From the NCBI GenBank assembly GCA_965223085.1, contig OZ244981.1, positions 2,480,001 through 2,544,000 on the forward strand: 64,000 bases of DNA. Direction: 5' to 3'. Below the pieces are notes generated by a model. That model searched no databases. It saw only the letters and a program-made list of their open reading frames with translations, and was not told the DNA's origin. Of this stretch, positions 43,609 through 52,052 are shown piece after piece. Position numbers and translations under genes: made by a program. The first letter of the stretch is position 1. Every line of letters starts with the position of its first letter. Source of the stretch: CBDCVO01 sp965223085 (GTDB lineage Bacteria; Pseudomonadota; Gammaproteobacteria; Ga0077536).

Positions 43609-44984
43609 AAAGCCTTTTTGCAAAAATCTTTTTGTCGTTTTGGGCGGCGACGATCGCGATTGGCATCGTCTTGGCATGGGTCAGTACGGCGCTATTTGAA
43701 CGTGGGGACGTAAGCGCCCAACGTGCTCGTGAGCGCGCCTTGCTTCAAAACCATACTGTCGCGATTGAAGCGATCTACGCAACGCAAGGCGTTGCTGGAC
43801 TGCGGGAGTGGAGCACACGGCTGCCACGCTTTGCGCGCAAACCTCGGTTGGTTGATTCGAGCGGCAAAGAGTTGCTATCGGGACGTCCCGCTGAAGCAGA
43901 GCTGATGGCCGCGATTGCGGATGCAAGGGACGGCCGTAGTTCAACGGCTAGGCATGAGCGTTTATTTGTTCACGAACTTAGCACGGGCGCGGGTGAGAAG
44001 CTTTGGATTGTCATCGATGCGGAGCGACGTAAACGCGGACGCAAGCATCGACCCGCGGGGTGGTTTCGTTGGGGACGGGGACACGCGTTGTTGCGTTTGG
44101 GGCTTGCGGTGTTAGTCAGTGGGGTCATTAGTTTTTTGCTGGCGCGGCATTTGACCCGACCGATACGCGATTTACGGGACGCGAGTACGCGCCTAGCCGC
44201 GGGTGATTTCGACATCGATGTCAGTGAACGCGTCGCCGGTCGGGGCGATGAGATCGCCGCATTGGCGCGTGACTTCGACACCATGGCGAGCCGGCTGAAA
44301 GGCTTGCTCGACGCGCAACGGCAGCTCTTACGCGACGTATCTCACGAGCTACGATCACCTTTGTCGCGTTTGCAGATCGCCTTGGAGTTATTGCGGAAAC
44401 GCTTGGGCAATGGTGGCGCCCCGGAGTTGGCGCGCATCGATCACGAGGCGAGGGTGCTCAATGAGCTCATTGCGCAGGCGCTCACGCTCGCACGCGCCGA
44501 CGGAACCGCCGCCGAAATTCGTCGCCAAGCGCTCGACTTAGGCGCCATCTTGCAAGCCGTGGTACGCGATGCGGATTTTGAGGGCAGCGAGCGCGGCGTT
44601 GGTATTTCTTTGCAGCTCGGAACGGCTGACGCCAACTACAACGGTGATAAAGCCCTCCTCTATAGCGCTTTCGAAAATGTCGTTCGCAACGCCGTACGCT
44701 ATACAGCGGATGAATCCACCGTCCACGTAATCCTGGATGATAGTAGTAGTGGTTTTCAGATTCGCGTGCGCGACGCCGGCCCCGGCGTGCCGGAGGCGCG
44801 CCTCGGTGATCTATTCAAACCGTTCGTCCGTGTTGATGAATCGCGTGCCCGTGAGCAGGGTGGTTTTGGCTTAGGGCTGGCGATAAGCAAACACGCGATT
44901 GACCGCCACGGCGGCAGCATCAGCGCACGCAACCACGCGGACGGTGGCTTGGAAGTGACGATCGAACTGCCAACGTCCCCGTAG
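43605..44984 (+). CDS. cpxA: Sensor histidine kinase CpxA
   Basis: A 459-residue kinase. TM1 is IFLSFWAATIAIGIVLAWV and TM2 is LLRLGLAVLVSGVISFLLA, flanking a periplasmic domain of about 130 residues. HAMP (LTRPIRDLRDASTRLAAGDF) leads to the H-box RDVSHELRSPLSRLQIALEL, close to that of CpxA. The catalytic domain has N (FENVVRNAVRYT), G1 (VRDAGPGVPE) and G2 (GGFGLGLAISK). It starts with TTG overlapping the cpxR stop. The periplasmic region carries many Arg residues. It senses envelope stress, phosphorylating CpxR. Confidence 0.83.
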   Translation: MKSLFAKIFLSFWAATIAIGIVLAWVSTALFERGDVSAQRARERALLQNHTVAIEAIYATQGVAGLREWSTRLPRFARKPRLVDSSGKELLSGRPAEAELMAAIADARDGRSSTARHERLFVHELSTGAGEKLWIVIDAERRKRGRKHRPAGWFRWGRGHALLRLGLAVLVSGVISFLLARHLTRPIRDLRDASTRLAAGDFDIDVSERVAGRGDEIAALARDFDTMASRLKGLLDAQRQLLRDVSHELRSPLSRLQIALELLRKRLGNGGAPELARIDHEARVLNELIAQALTLARADGTAAEIRRQALDLGAILQAVVRDADFEGSERGVGISLQLGTADANYNGDKALLYSAFENVVRNAVRYTADESTVHVILDDSSSGFQIRVRDAGPGVPEARLGDLFKPFVRVDESRAREQGGFGLGLAISKHAIDRHGGSISARNHADGGLEVTIELPTSP

Positions 44985-45030
44985 GCAGCAATTTGGCGGT
45001 TTTCGTATACACTGCAAGCGAAGGATTTAA

Positions 45031-45561
45031 ATGTTCACCATGAAATTTTGTCCACAATGTGCGCAGCCGCTCGGGCGACGGGAGGTTTCTGGTCACGAGC
45101 GCAGCGTGTGCCTGAACGCTGAGTGCGGTTTCATTCACTGGGACAACCCAGTCCCGGTAGTCGCGGCGATCGTCGAACATGCCGATCATGTCTGCCTCGT
45201 GCGTAACGTTGGTTGGCCGCGGACTTGGTATGGTTTGGTCACCGGATTTTTAGAATCTGGCGAGATGCCGGCTGCAGCGGTGTTACGCGAAGTAGCAGAA
45301 GAAATCGGTTTGCAAGGACAGCTAATTGCCTACCTAGGCATGTACGAGTTTTATCGCCGCAATCAATTATTGATTACTTATCACGTGGCCGTCGAGTCAT
45401 ATGACGTGACGATCGACACCGTTGAGATCGCCGACTACAAATGGGTGCCCGTTGAACGTGTTAGACCGTGGAGTGCAGGCACGGGAGTGGCACTGAAAGA
45501 ATGGCTCAGCGCGAGAGGTATCGAGCGGGAGTTTTTGGATATCGACAAGGCGAACGTCTAA
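45031..45561 (+). CDS. NUDIX hydrolase with zinc ribbon
   Basis: A 176-residue NudC-like small NUDIX enzyme. An N-terminal CPQC ... CLNAEC zinc ribbon is followed by the NUDIX box (GFLESGE, then REVAEEIG), which binds the metal-nucleotide. The substrate is probably a nucleoside diphosphate derivative, but the short form lacks the N-terminal part of NudC. ATG 45031 has AAGGA 8 nt upstream. Its stop overlaps the convergent yidD by 4 nt. Confidence 0.88.
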   Translation: MFTMKFCPQCAQPLGRREVSGHERSVCLNAECGFIHWDNPVPVVAAIVEHADHVCLVRNVGWPRTWYGLVTGFLESGEMPAAAVLREVAEEIGLQGQLIAYLGMYEFYRRNQLLITYHVAVESYDVTIDTVEIADYKWVPVERVRPWSAGTGVALKEWLSARGIEREFLDIDKANV

Positions 45562-45866
45562 ATACGTTTTTGCAGCGAGGTGGTTGCCTCGCCACAACGA
45601 GCGGCGCGCGGCTGCGACGATGGCGAATTACAAGGCGATGGCGGTACCGGATCCAAGCCGCTGCCGCCCCAGGGGTGGCAGCGCGCGAGCCTTCGCATAC
45701 CTAAAAAAATCCCGCGTTTTGCACCGTGCTGTTCGATCGCTTGTTGAAAATACTGGGAACAACTCGGGAAATAGCGGCAACGTGGCCGGAGAACTGGGGA
45801 CAAGCCCACTTGGTAGGCGCGAATAAGGCGGACGAGTAGGCGATCGAGGGCGTTTTCGGTTTTCAC
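45558..45866 (-). CDS. yidD: Membrane protein insertion efficiency factor YidD, extended tail
   Basis: A 102-residue protein. The core LIRAYQVGLSPVLRPRCRYF, PSCSQYFQQAIEQHG and LARCHPWGGSGLDPVP is the YidD signature, including the conserved Cys residues. Usual length is 70-90; here about 25 extra polar residues follow (ending in GEATTSLQKRI). It normally sits between rnpA and yidC; here it is apart from them, beside a zinc finger gene. It helps insertion at the inner membrane. Confidence 0.85.
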   Translation of the reverse strand: MKTENALDRLLVRLIRAYQVGLSPVLRPRCRYFPSCSQYFQQAIEQHGAKRGIFLGMRRLARCHPWGGSGLDPVPPSPCNSPSSQPRAARCGEATTSLQKRI

Positions 45867-46060
45867 TTCGCACCGCTTTGCGCGGTAGAATCAGCGCTCG
45901 GATCAGACTTTTCAAAGCGTTGGCCACAATAGTAGCAGTTGACGCTCTCCTCGCCAGCGAAACGCAAATACACCAACGGGTGCCCTAACGGACCGCCGCC
46001 GCCGTCGCAGCCAATTATTGCATCTTCGTCTTTTGTTTCGATAGTTTCAAAACGTTTCAT
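45863..46060 (-). CDS. Zinc-finger protein (NDUFS6/zf-CHCC type)
   Basis: A 65-residue protein with the C-x(7)-H-x-P...C-x2-C pattern: GCDGGGGPLGHPLVYLRF then CYYCGQRF. This is the zf-CHCC domain found in mitochondrial complex I NDUFS6 and in small bacterial homologues. ATG 46060 has GAGGC upstream; a longer reading to 46081 is rejected. The stop overlaps the yidD start by 4 nt (45863-45866), so the two are translationally coupled. Confidence 0.85.
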   Translation of the reverse strand: MKRFETIETKDEDAIIGCDGGGGPLGHPLVYLRFAGEESVNCYYCGQRFEKSDPSADSTAQSGAK

Positions 46061-46180
46061 TTTTGCGCCTCTTACCCACAAGCAGGTAGAAAAACATGAA
46101 TCTGGCGAGCGGAGCGCCTATATTACCAAAAACAAGAACCGAACACGCGTTGTCATCGTAATCGTCGCCGAGGTAAACAC

Positions 46181-46594
46181 ATGGCTAAAGTACAGTTGGA
46201 ATCACCCGTGCCCGTCGATCCGGAGCAGCTCTGGAATTTAATCGGCCAGTTCAACGCCTTGCCCGAATGGCACCCTGCAGTGCAGAGTTGCGAACTCGAA
46301 GAGGGTGGTCGGCTACGCCGGCTCCATTTGCTCGGCGGTGGCGAGATTATCGAGCGTTTGGAGCAAATAGAACAAGGCGATCGCATGTATCGCTACAGTA
46401 TCGTTTCCGGGCCACTACCCGTGGCTAATTACACTGCTACGTTACGGGTACGCGAAGACAGCGAAGGTAAAGCGATCGTCGAGTGGTCGAGTACTTTCGA
46501 TCCGGCTGGCGCATCGGAGAATGACGCGGTTAAGAGTGTGCAAGACATGTACGCTGCTGGTTTTGACAATTTGCGCAAAATGTTCGGTATGTAA
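46181..46594 (+). CDS. SRPBCC-family protein
   Basis: A 137-residue START-like/polyketide-cyclase protein. It begins VQLESPVPVDPEQLWNLIGQ and FNALPEWHPAV, typical of the SRPBCC start, and ends with a long helix (VQDMYAAGFDNLRKMFG). It binds a hydrophobic ligand in a helix-grip cavity. The function is unknown. It starts 120 nt after the divergent zinc-finger gene. Confidence 0.85.
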   Translation: MAKVQLESPVPVDPEQLWNLIGQFNALPEWHPAVQSCELEEGGRLRRLHLLGGGEIIERLEQIEQGDRMYRYSIVSGPLPVANYTATLRVREDSEGKAIVEWSSTFDPAGASENDAVKSVQDMYAAGFDNLRKMFGM

Positions 46595-46620
46595 ACGCGT
46601 TGGCAGATTGGTGGTGAGGT

Positions 46621-46998
46621 ATGAACGATCTACGGTACAGCAAAGACGACGTATGGATGTTATGTGACGATATAGACATAGCAACCGTGGGCGTTTCGAA
46701 TCATGCGCAACGAGAATTCGGCGATATTATTGCGGTAGAACTTCCCGAGCTCGACCGCTCACTCGAAGAAGGTGAAGATTTTGCCATCATCGAATCTGCA
46801 AATACGACCATCGAAGTAGTTGTTCCAGTAGCCGGCCGGGTAATCGCGATAAACGACGTGGTGCTCGATAAGCCCGATGAAATTAATCGATCCCCTGAGG
46901 ATGACGCGTGGCTCATCCGCATGGTGTTAAGCAGTGATGCGCACATCAGTGAGTTGATGGATGAAGAAGAATATGCCGAGTACTGTGCGTCAAGGTGA
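46621..46998 (+). CDS. GcvH-like protein without the lipoyl lysine
   Basis: A 125-residue GcvH-type lipoyl-domain protein (YSKDDVWMLCDDIDIATVGV, FGDIIAVELPELDRSLEEGE, VVVPVAGRVIAINDVVLDKP, ISELMDEEEYAEYCA). The lipoylated Lys of GcvH lies in E-S-V-K-A-A-S; here it reads ESANTTI (residues 58-64), so the acceptor is Asn61 and no Lys is nearby. It cannot carry lipoate there. Other gcv genes are absent. It lies 26 nt after the SRPBCC gene, and its end overlaps the C13-protease gene by 9 nt. Confidence 0.83.
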   Translation: MNDLRYSKDDVWMLCDDIDIATVGVSNHAQREFGDIIAVELPELDRSLEEGEDFAIIESANTTIEVVVPVAGRVIAINDVVLDKPDEINRSPEDDAWLIRMVLSSDAHISELMDEEEYAEYCASR

Positions 46999-48381
46999 TT
47001 TGCGAGCGGGTGTGGCGAGGCGCTGAAGGTGAGCGGCGATCGCGTCACCGACCTCTATCTGGGGTAGGGAGGGTTCTTTTTTTTCTAACGATTCGCGCTT
47101 CGCAATGCGCTCGCGAGCGATCTCAAAGGCTGCGGACAACGACGTGGTCTGGGTCAGCGCGTCGGCAAAAAACGCTTCACCAAAATACGTCCACTGTCGC
47201 TTATGGCTGCAACCAAAAGAACTGCGATCAGCGGCAGCCGCCGTTATGATCAGGGTTTTTGGTGTGCGTAAGGCGTCGATAAAGCTGCCGGCAAAACAGG
47301 CCGAGACGACCACGATGCGCCATTCAATTTGTGCCGCATCTAATGCAGCACGCAGCTCGTTGGCGTTTAAATCGTTTAATTGGAATTCGTCGAAGCTCAC
47401 CTCCAACGACGCGTCCGCGGAGCCGTGCGAGGATAGCAACAACATCAAGATATCTTCATCGCCATTCATCATCTTACCGATGGTCTTCAGGGTGCGCTCC
47501 AAGTTGTGGCGATTGGCGAGCGGCACGGTGTCGACGGTGGCGGGATTGTTGATCATCGCAAGCGTGCGTCCCGACCCCGCTAGACGCTTAGCAACGATCG
47601 CTTGCGCTTGACTCACTTCATGCAAAAATACATCTTCGTGGGCGTAGCCGGCAAAACCAACGAAATACAAGTCTACTTCTCCGCGGCGTTCTGCAGTGAG
47701 TTTATTTAGGGCTCGATTCAGTAACCCGTGTTGCGCGTAGTAGGTCTGTTCTATATCGATGGCGTTGCCGAAATCGACGTCTTGCAAGCGTCTAAAGAAT
47801 GGTTCGTCCGGTAAAACCGTTTGCAGTGCGAACAGTAAGCCACCGTAGCTTACACTGAGAATATAAGCGCGCAGACGAGAGACACCGAGAAAACGGATTA
47901 ACAACACTAGCATGATCAAACACTGCCAGGTTAAGAACGCCCACCAAATGATCTGTCGACTTTGGTCAGATCCATTTTCGGCGAAGTGTTGCAGGCCGTA
48001 GTAGGAAGCGATCCACACGAGCCACAGAAACGCATCGGCGGCAAAAACGCCGGTCGCTAGCGGTGCAAACACCCGCGGACGATGGGCTAAAACAGCAACG
48101 CTGGCAATCACGAACAAAGAGAGATAACTAAACGCCGCGTAGCTCACGACGCCCCAACGCGATAAAGTAGCCGGCGTGCCTGCGTCGATCAGATCGGCGA
48201 GCATTGCCAAGATCCAACCGAGGAACATGAGGATCAAAATCTGCGGCAAAGTGTCGTTGAACACGCGCCCGTGAGGGGGGCGCAACAACGCGAGGCGGGC
48301 CCCGAGATAGAGGTTTTCGAGCACCGGAAATCCTGCGGTGCCGCGTATGCGGGGCGGTGGAATGGAGTATTCGCTCGGCAT
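46990..48381 (-). CDS. Membrane-anchored C13-family (legumain-like) peptidase
   Basis: A 463-residue protein. The N-terminal half has about five TM segments (ILILMFLGWILAMLADLIDA, VSYAAFSYLSLFVIASVAVL, GVFAADAFLWLVWIASYYGL, WWAFLTWQCLIMLVLLIRFL and AYILSVSYGGLLFALQTVLP). The C-terminal domain begins VDLYFVGFAGYAHEDVFLHE and contains the catalytic His in LLLSSHGSAD and Cys in VVVSACFAGSFIDAL, the clan CD dyad. Bacterial members are poorly studied; eukaryotic legumains and GPI-transamidase cleave or transfer after Asn. This domain is predicted to face one side of the inner membrane. Confidence 0.85.
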   Translation of the reverse strand: MPSEYSIPPPRIRGTAGFPVLENLYLGARLALLRPPHGRVFNDTLPQILILMFLGWILAMLADLIDAGTPATLSRWGVVSYAAFSYLSLFVIASVAVLAHRPRVFAPLATGVFAADAFLWLVWIASYYGLQHFAENGSDQSRQIIWWAFLTWQCLIMLVLLIRFLGVSRLRAYILSVSYGGLLFALQTVLPDEPFFRRLQDVDFGNAIDIEQTYYAQHGLLNRALNKLTAERRGEVDLYFVGFAGYAHEDVFLHEVSQAQAIVAKRLAGSGRTLAMINNPATVDTVPLANRHNLERTLKTIGKMMNGDEDILMLLLSSHGSADASLEVSFDEFQLNDLNANELRAALDAAQIEWRIVVVSACFAGSFIDALRTPKTLIITAAAADRSSFGCSHKRQWTYFGEAFFADALTQTTSLSAAFEIARERIAKRESLEKKEPSLPQIEVGDAIAAHLQRLATPARKSP

Positions 48382-48521
48382 GTTGTTGGGGGGATCGCGT
48401 TAAAACTATCATCGTAGCGAAACCTGGCGCAGAGGTCTCCGGGCAATGACAATGACAGGTAATATTCCCGAGGTGCTTATAGTGGTTACGGCTGTGGTGT
48501 GGCAATGGTGAGGGAATTGAA

Positions 48522-49937
48522 ATGAAATATGATGTCGTGGTGCTTGGCGCGGGTCCGGGTGGTTATACGGCAGCATTTCGTGCGGCAGATCTGGGGCTCA
48601 AAGTCGGACTAATCGAGCGCGAAGCGGTTTTGGGCGGGGTGTGCCTAAACGTCGGTTGCATTCCATCGAAATCACTGCTGCACGCAGCGAAGATTATCGA
48701 AGATGCACGTGCTGCGCGCACTCACGGCATCGCTTTTAGTGACCCAACGATCGACTTAGATGCGTTGCGTAGCTGGAAAGACGGGACAATTGCACGACTC
48801 AGCGGTGGTCTCGCGAGTCTGGCAAAACAGCGTCGCGTCGACGTGATCGCAGGTACTGGGCAATTTGCATCTCCCCACAGCTTGGCGGTTGATGGTGCTC
48901 ACGGACGCCACGAAATCGAATTTGAAAAAGCGATAATCGCGGCGGGTTCTACGCCAATCGACTTGCCCGACATAGATGCGCAACACGAGCGGATCTGGGA
49001 TTCAACTAAAGCGCTCGCCTTGGAGAAGATCCCGTCATGTTTGCTAGTCATCGGCGGCGGCATTATCGGACTCGAAATGGCGACTGTCTATGCGGCGCTC
49101 GGTGCATCGGTCACGATCGTCGAGCTACTGGAGGGTTTGATGGTCGGCGTTGATCGTGATCTCGTCGCGCCCTTGGAAAAACACCTGGCGAAAACGATGA
49201 CGGCGATCTATACACGCACGCGCGTGGCGCAAGTGCAAGCGAATGCGACAGGAGTACGCGTTTCTCTCGAAGGCGATGCTGCGCCCGAACAGGCGGAATT
49301 CGATCACGTGCTGGTCGCGATCGGACGACGGCCCAATGGTAACGTGATTGGTGCCACGGCGGCTGGTGTGGGCGTTGATGAGCGTGGCTATATTGCGGTT
49401 GACAAGCACATGCGCACGAACGTCGCGCATATTTTTGCGATCGGAGACATCGTGGGACAACCGATGCTGGCCCACAAGGCGGTGCACGAGGGCAAGGTGG
49501 CGGCCGAGGTGGCGGCAGGCCGAAAGGCGGCTTTCGAGGCCCGCGCGATCCCCTCTGTCGCGTATACCGATCCGGAGGTCGCTTGGGTTGGGGTGACGGA
49601 GAGCGAAGCGAAAACACACAGTATTGCCTACGAGAAAGGCGTTTTCCCGTGGGCTGCGAGCGGCCGAGCGTTGAGCATGGGACGCGGGACGGGCTTAACC
49701 AAGCTGTTGTTCGATACGGCCACCAACAGAGTTATCGGCGGGGGCGTCGTGGGCGTGCACGCGGGCGACGTGATCGCCGAGATTGGCCTTGCCATTGAGA
49801 TGGGCTGTGACGCGGAAGACATTGCCTTGACCGTGCATGCCCATCCGACCCTCGCCGAAACGGTCGCGATGGCGGCCGAAGCCCAAGCCGGCACGATTAC
49901 CGATCTATTGCCCGTCGCACAGGCGGCAAAGGGTTAG
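48522..49937 (+). CDS. lpd: Dihydrolipoyl dehydrogenase
   Basis: A 471-residue flavoprotein. The FAD loop is VVLGAGPGGYTAAF, the redox-active disulfide is GVCLNVGCIPSKSLL, the NAD loop is VIGGGIIGLEMATV, and the C-terminal His-Glu pair is in VHAHPTLAE. It re-oxidises dihydrolipoamide in the 2-oxoacid dehydrogenase or glycine-cleavage complexes. It is alone here and not with E1/E2 genes, so it is probably a second lpd. A strong terminator follows. Confidence 0.92.
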   Translation: MKYDVVVLGAGPGGYTAAFRAADLGLKVGLIEREAVLGGVCLNVGCIPSKSLLHAAKIIEDARAARTHGIAFSDPTIDLDALRSWKDGTIARLSGGLASLAKQRRVDVIAGTGQFASPHSLAVDGAHGRHEIEFEKAIIAAGSTPIDLPDIDAQHERIWDSTKALALEKIPSCLLVIGGGIIGLEMATVYAALGASVTIVELLEGLMVGVDRDLVAPLEKHLAKTMTAIYTRTRVAQVQANATGVRVSLEGDAAPEQAEFDHVLVAIGRRPNGNVIGATAAGVGVDERGYIAVDKHMRTNVAHIFAIGDIVGQPMLAHKAVHEGKVAAEVAAGRKAAFEARAIPSVAYTDPEVAWVGVTESEAKTHSIAYEKGVFPWAASGRALSMGRGTGLTKLLFDTATNRVIGGGVVGVHAGDVIAEIGLAIEMGCDAEDIALTVHAHPTLAETVAMAAEAQAGTITDLLPVAQAAKG

Positions 49938-50052
49938 GCTTGGGGAGACGGAGCAATCAACAACGTTTTGATTCGAACTGAAACTGACGGCTGCCGCGCG
50001 GCGCAATTATGCTTGACGAGCACCATGAAGTTTATTATGCTGCGACGCACCA

Positions 50053-50083
50053 TTATTCGCGGCCTCCTCCCTCGTGCGAATAA
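50053..50083 (+). repeat. Inverted repeat upstream of the lpd terminator
   Basis: TTATTCGC and GCGAATAA form a perfect 8-bp stem around a 15-nt pyrimidine-rich loop (GGCCTCCTCCCTCGT). It lies 10 nt before the terminator at 50093. The loop's CCTCC is complementary to a Shine-Dalgarno. This could be the end of a small RNA or just the lpd 3' end. Confidence 0.4.
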
Positions 50084-50092
50084 CGGACGATT

Positions 50093-50121
50093 GCGGGTGG
50101 CGCGTAGCCACCCGCATTTTT
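50093..50121 (+). terminator. Rho-independent terminator
   Basis: A perfect 9-bp GC-rich stem, GCGGGTGGC-GCGTA-GCCACCCGC, followed by ATTTTT. It lies 156 nt after lpd and 90 nt before phaC and should stop lpd transcription. Confidence 0.87.
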
Positions 50122-50210
50122 CCTGGGGAAATCTTAATGGTGATTATTCGCATGCACCACGACAGGGTTTGCAGTAGTTTATAGGCCCGCTTGTTGCGAG
50201 GTTAGTTGAG

Positions 50211-51992
50211 ATGGTGTCACCTTCTGTTCCGCCGATCGATCCACAAGCGCTCGAATCGGTGATGCGCAAAGTCGGAGAGGAAACTCGCAAATTACTGTAC
50301 CAGTTCAATGCCGACCACAGCGCGAGCGACGTCAAGCGCATTGATCCCCTAGGCCTTTTTGCGACTTACGAAGCATTTGTTGGCCAACTGCTCAACGATC
50401 CGCAGCGTTTGCTCGAGGCTCAGTTCAATGCCTGGAAGGCTTATTGCGAACTATGGCAATCGACCTGGGAACACATGCTCGGTCATGAGTCGAGCGCCGC
50501 CCCGCTGCAACCGCAGCGGGGCGATCGCCGTTTTAAGGATGCGCAGTGGGGTGAGAATCCTTTTTTCGACTTTATCAAGCACAGCTATTTGCTCATCAGC
50601 AATTTACTGACACAACAAGTCGCCGATCTCGATGGCCTCGATGAGCACGAAGCGCAGAAAGTGCGTTTCTACACGCAGCGATATATCGATGCGATGGCGC
50701 CAACAAATTTCGTCATGACCAACCCGGAAGTGCTACGCGCAACCGTCGAAAGCCATGGTCAAAATCTGATCGAAGGCTGGAAGAACTTTCTCGCCGATAT
50801 CGACCTCGACAGCGGTAGTTTGCGCATTAGCATGGTCGATAAGGGCGCGTTCGAGGTCGGACGTAATGTCGCCACCGCACCTGGTAGCGTGGTGTTCGAA
50901 AATGAACTCATGCAGTTGATTCAATACTCGCCCACTACCGAAAGCGTTTACGCACGACCGCTGGTAATCACCCCACCGTGGATCAATAAGTACTACATCT
51001 TAGATCTGCAAGAGAGCAATTCGTTTATTCGTTGGGCGGTGGCGGAAGGTTTCACAGTGTTTGTTATTTCTTGGGTGAATCCCGACGCGACGCTTCGCAC
51101 TAAGGATTTTGAAGATTATGTTTTTCAGGGTCCGCTAGCTGCCCTCGATGCGGTACAAAAAGCAACCGGGAGTAGCGAAGTCAATATGATCGGTTATTGC
51201 ATCGGTGGCACCCTGTTGGCAGCGACGCTAGCTTATCTACACGCGAACGGCGATCAACGTGTTGTTTCGGCGACATTTTTCACCACGTTAACGGATTTTA
51301 CCGAACCGGGGGATTTGGGTATTTTTATCGACGAACATCAGGTTTCGGCGATCGAAATGCAAATGGAAGAGCGAGGTTACTTAGACGGCGCAGAAATGGC
51401 GGCGGCGTTTAATTTGATTCGCGCCAACGATCTTATTTGGTCATTTTTCGTCAACAATTATCTGCTCGGAAAAGAACCCGCCGCATTCGACTTGTTGTAC
51501 TGGAACTCAGATTCAACCCGTATGCCGGCGCGCATGCACAGTACCTACTTACGACGTTTGTATATCGAGAACGCACTGCAAGAGCCGGGCGGTATATCTA
51601 TCGGTGAAACGCCCATCGATCTATCGATCGTTGATTTACCGCTATGCTTTGTTTCCGCGCTAGAAGACCACATCGCGCCCTGGAAAAGTACCTATATCGG
51701 CGCCCAGGGTTTCGGCGCAGACGCTAAATTTATCCTCAGCAAAGCCGGTCACGTGGCGGGTATTATCAATCCACCGAGTGGTCGTCAGTATGGCTATTTT
51801 ACCGGCCCTGGTATCAAGGCGCTGGCGCCTGAGGAGTGGTTTGCGCGCACGACCGGCCACGATGAATCATGGTGGCCGGAATGGTCCGCATGGCTTAGCC
51901 AACGCGCGGGCGAGAAAGTCCCGGCGCGCGAGCCAGGCGACGGTGAACTAGCTGTTATCGAAGCTGCGCCTGGTCGTTACGTGCGCGGTTAG
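50211..51992 (+). CDS. phaC: Class I poly(3-hydroxyalkanoate) synthase PhaC
   Basis: A 593-residue PHA synthase, normal length for class I. The lipase-like box GYCIGG gives Cys330 as nucleophile; Asp486 (SALEDHIAPW) and His514 (KAGHVAGI) complete the triad. The N-terminal domain (NPFFDFIKHSYLLISNLLTQ) and the WYPENV-type region are conserved. It polymerises (R)-3-hydroxyacyl-CoA. No phaA, phaB, phaR or phasin gene is adjacent. ATG 50211 has GAGG about 12 nt upstream. Confidence 0.93.
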   Translation: MVSPSVPPIDPQALESVMRKVGEETRKLLYQFNADHSASDVKRIDPLGLFATYEAFVGQLLNDPQRLLEAQFNAWKAYCELWQSTWEHMLGHESSAAPLQPQRGDRRFKDAQWGENPFFDFIKHSYLLISNLLTQQVADLDGLDEHEAQKVRFYTQRYIDAMAPTNFVMTNPEVLRATVESHGQNLIEGWKNFLADIDLDSGSLRISMVDKGAFEVGRNVATAPGSVVFENELMQLIQYSPTTESVYARPLVITPPWINKYYILDLQESNSFIRWAVAEGFTVFVISWVNPDATLRTKDFEDYVFQGPLAALDAVQKATGSSEVNMIGYCIGGTLLAATLAYLHANGDQRVVSATFFTTLTDFTEPGDLGIFIDEHQVSAIEMQMEERGYLDGAEMAAAFNLIRANDLIWSFFVNNYLLGKEPAAFDLLYWNSDSTRMPARMHSTYLRRLYIENALQEPGGISIGETPIDLSIVDLPLCFVSALEDHIAPWKSTYIGAQGFGADAKFILSKAGHVAGIINPPSGRQYGYFTGPGIKALAPEEWFARTTGHDESWWPEWSAWLSQRAGEKVPAREPGDGELAVIEAAPGRYVRG

Positions 51993-52052
51993 CGCCTCAT
52001 CCAATATCCGGGCTAGCAAAATATACAAGCAAGAATTAGCGAAAGGTAGCGG

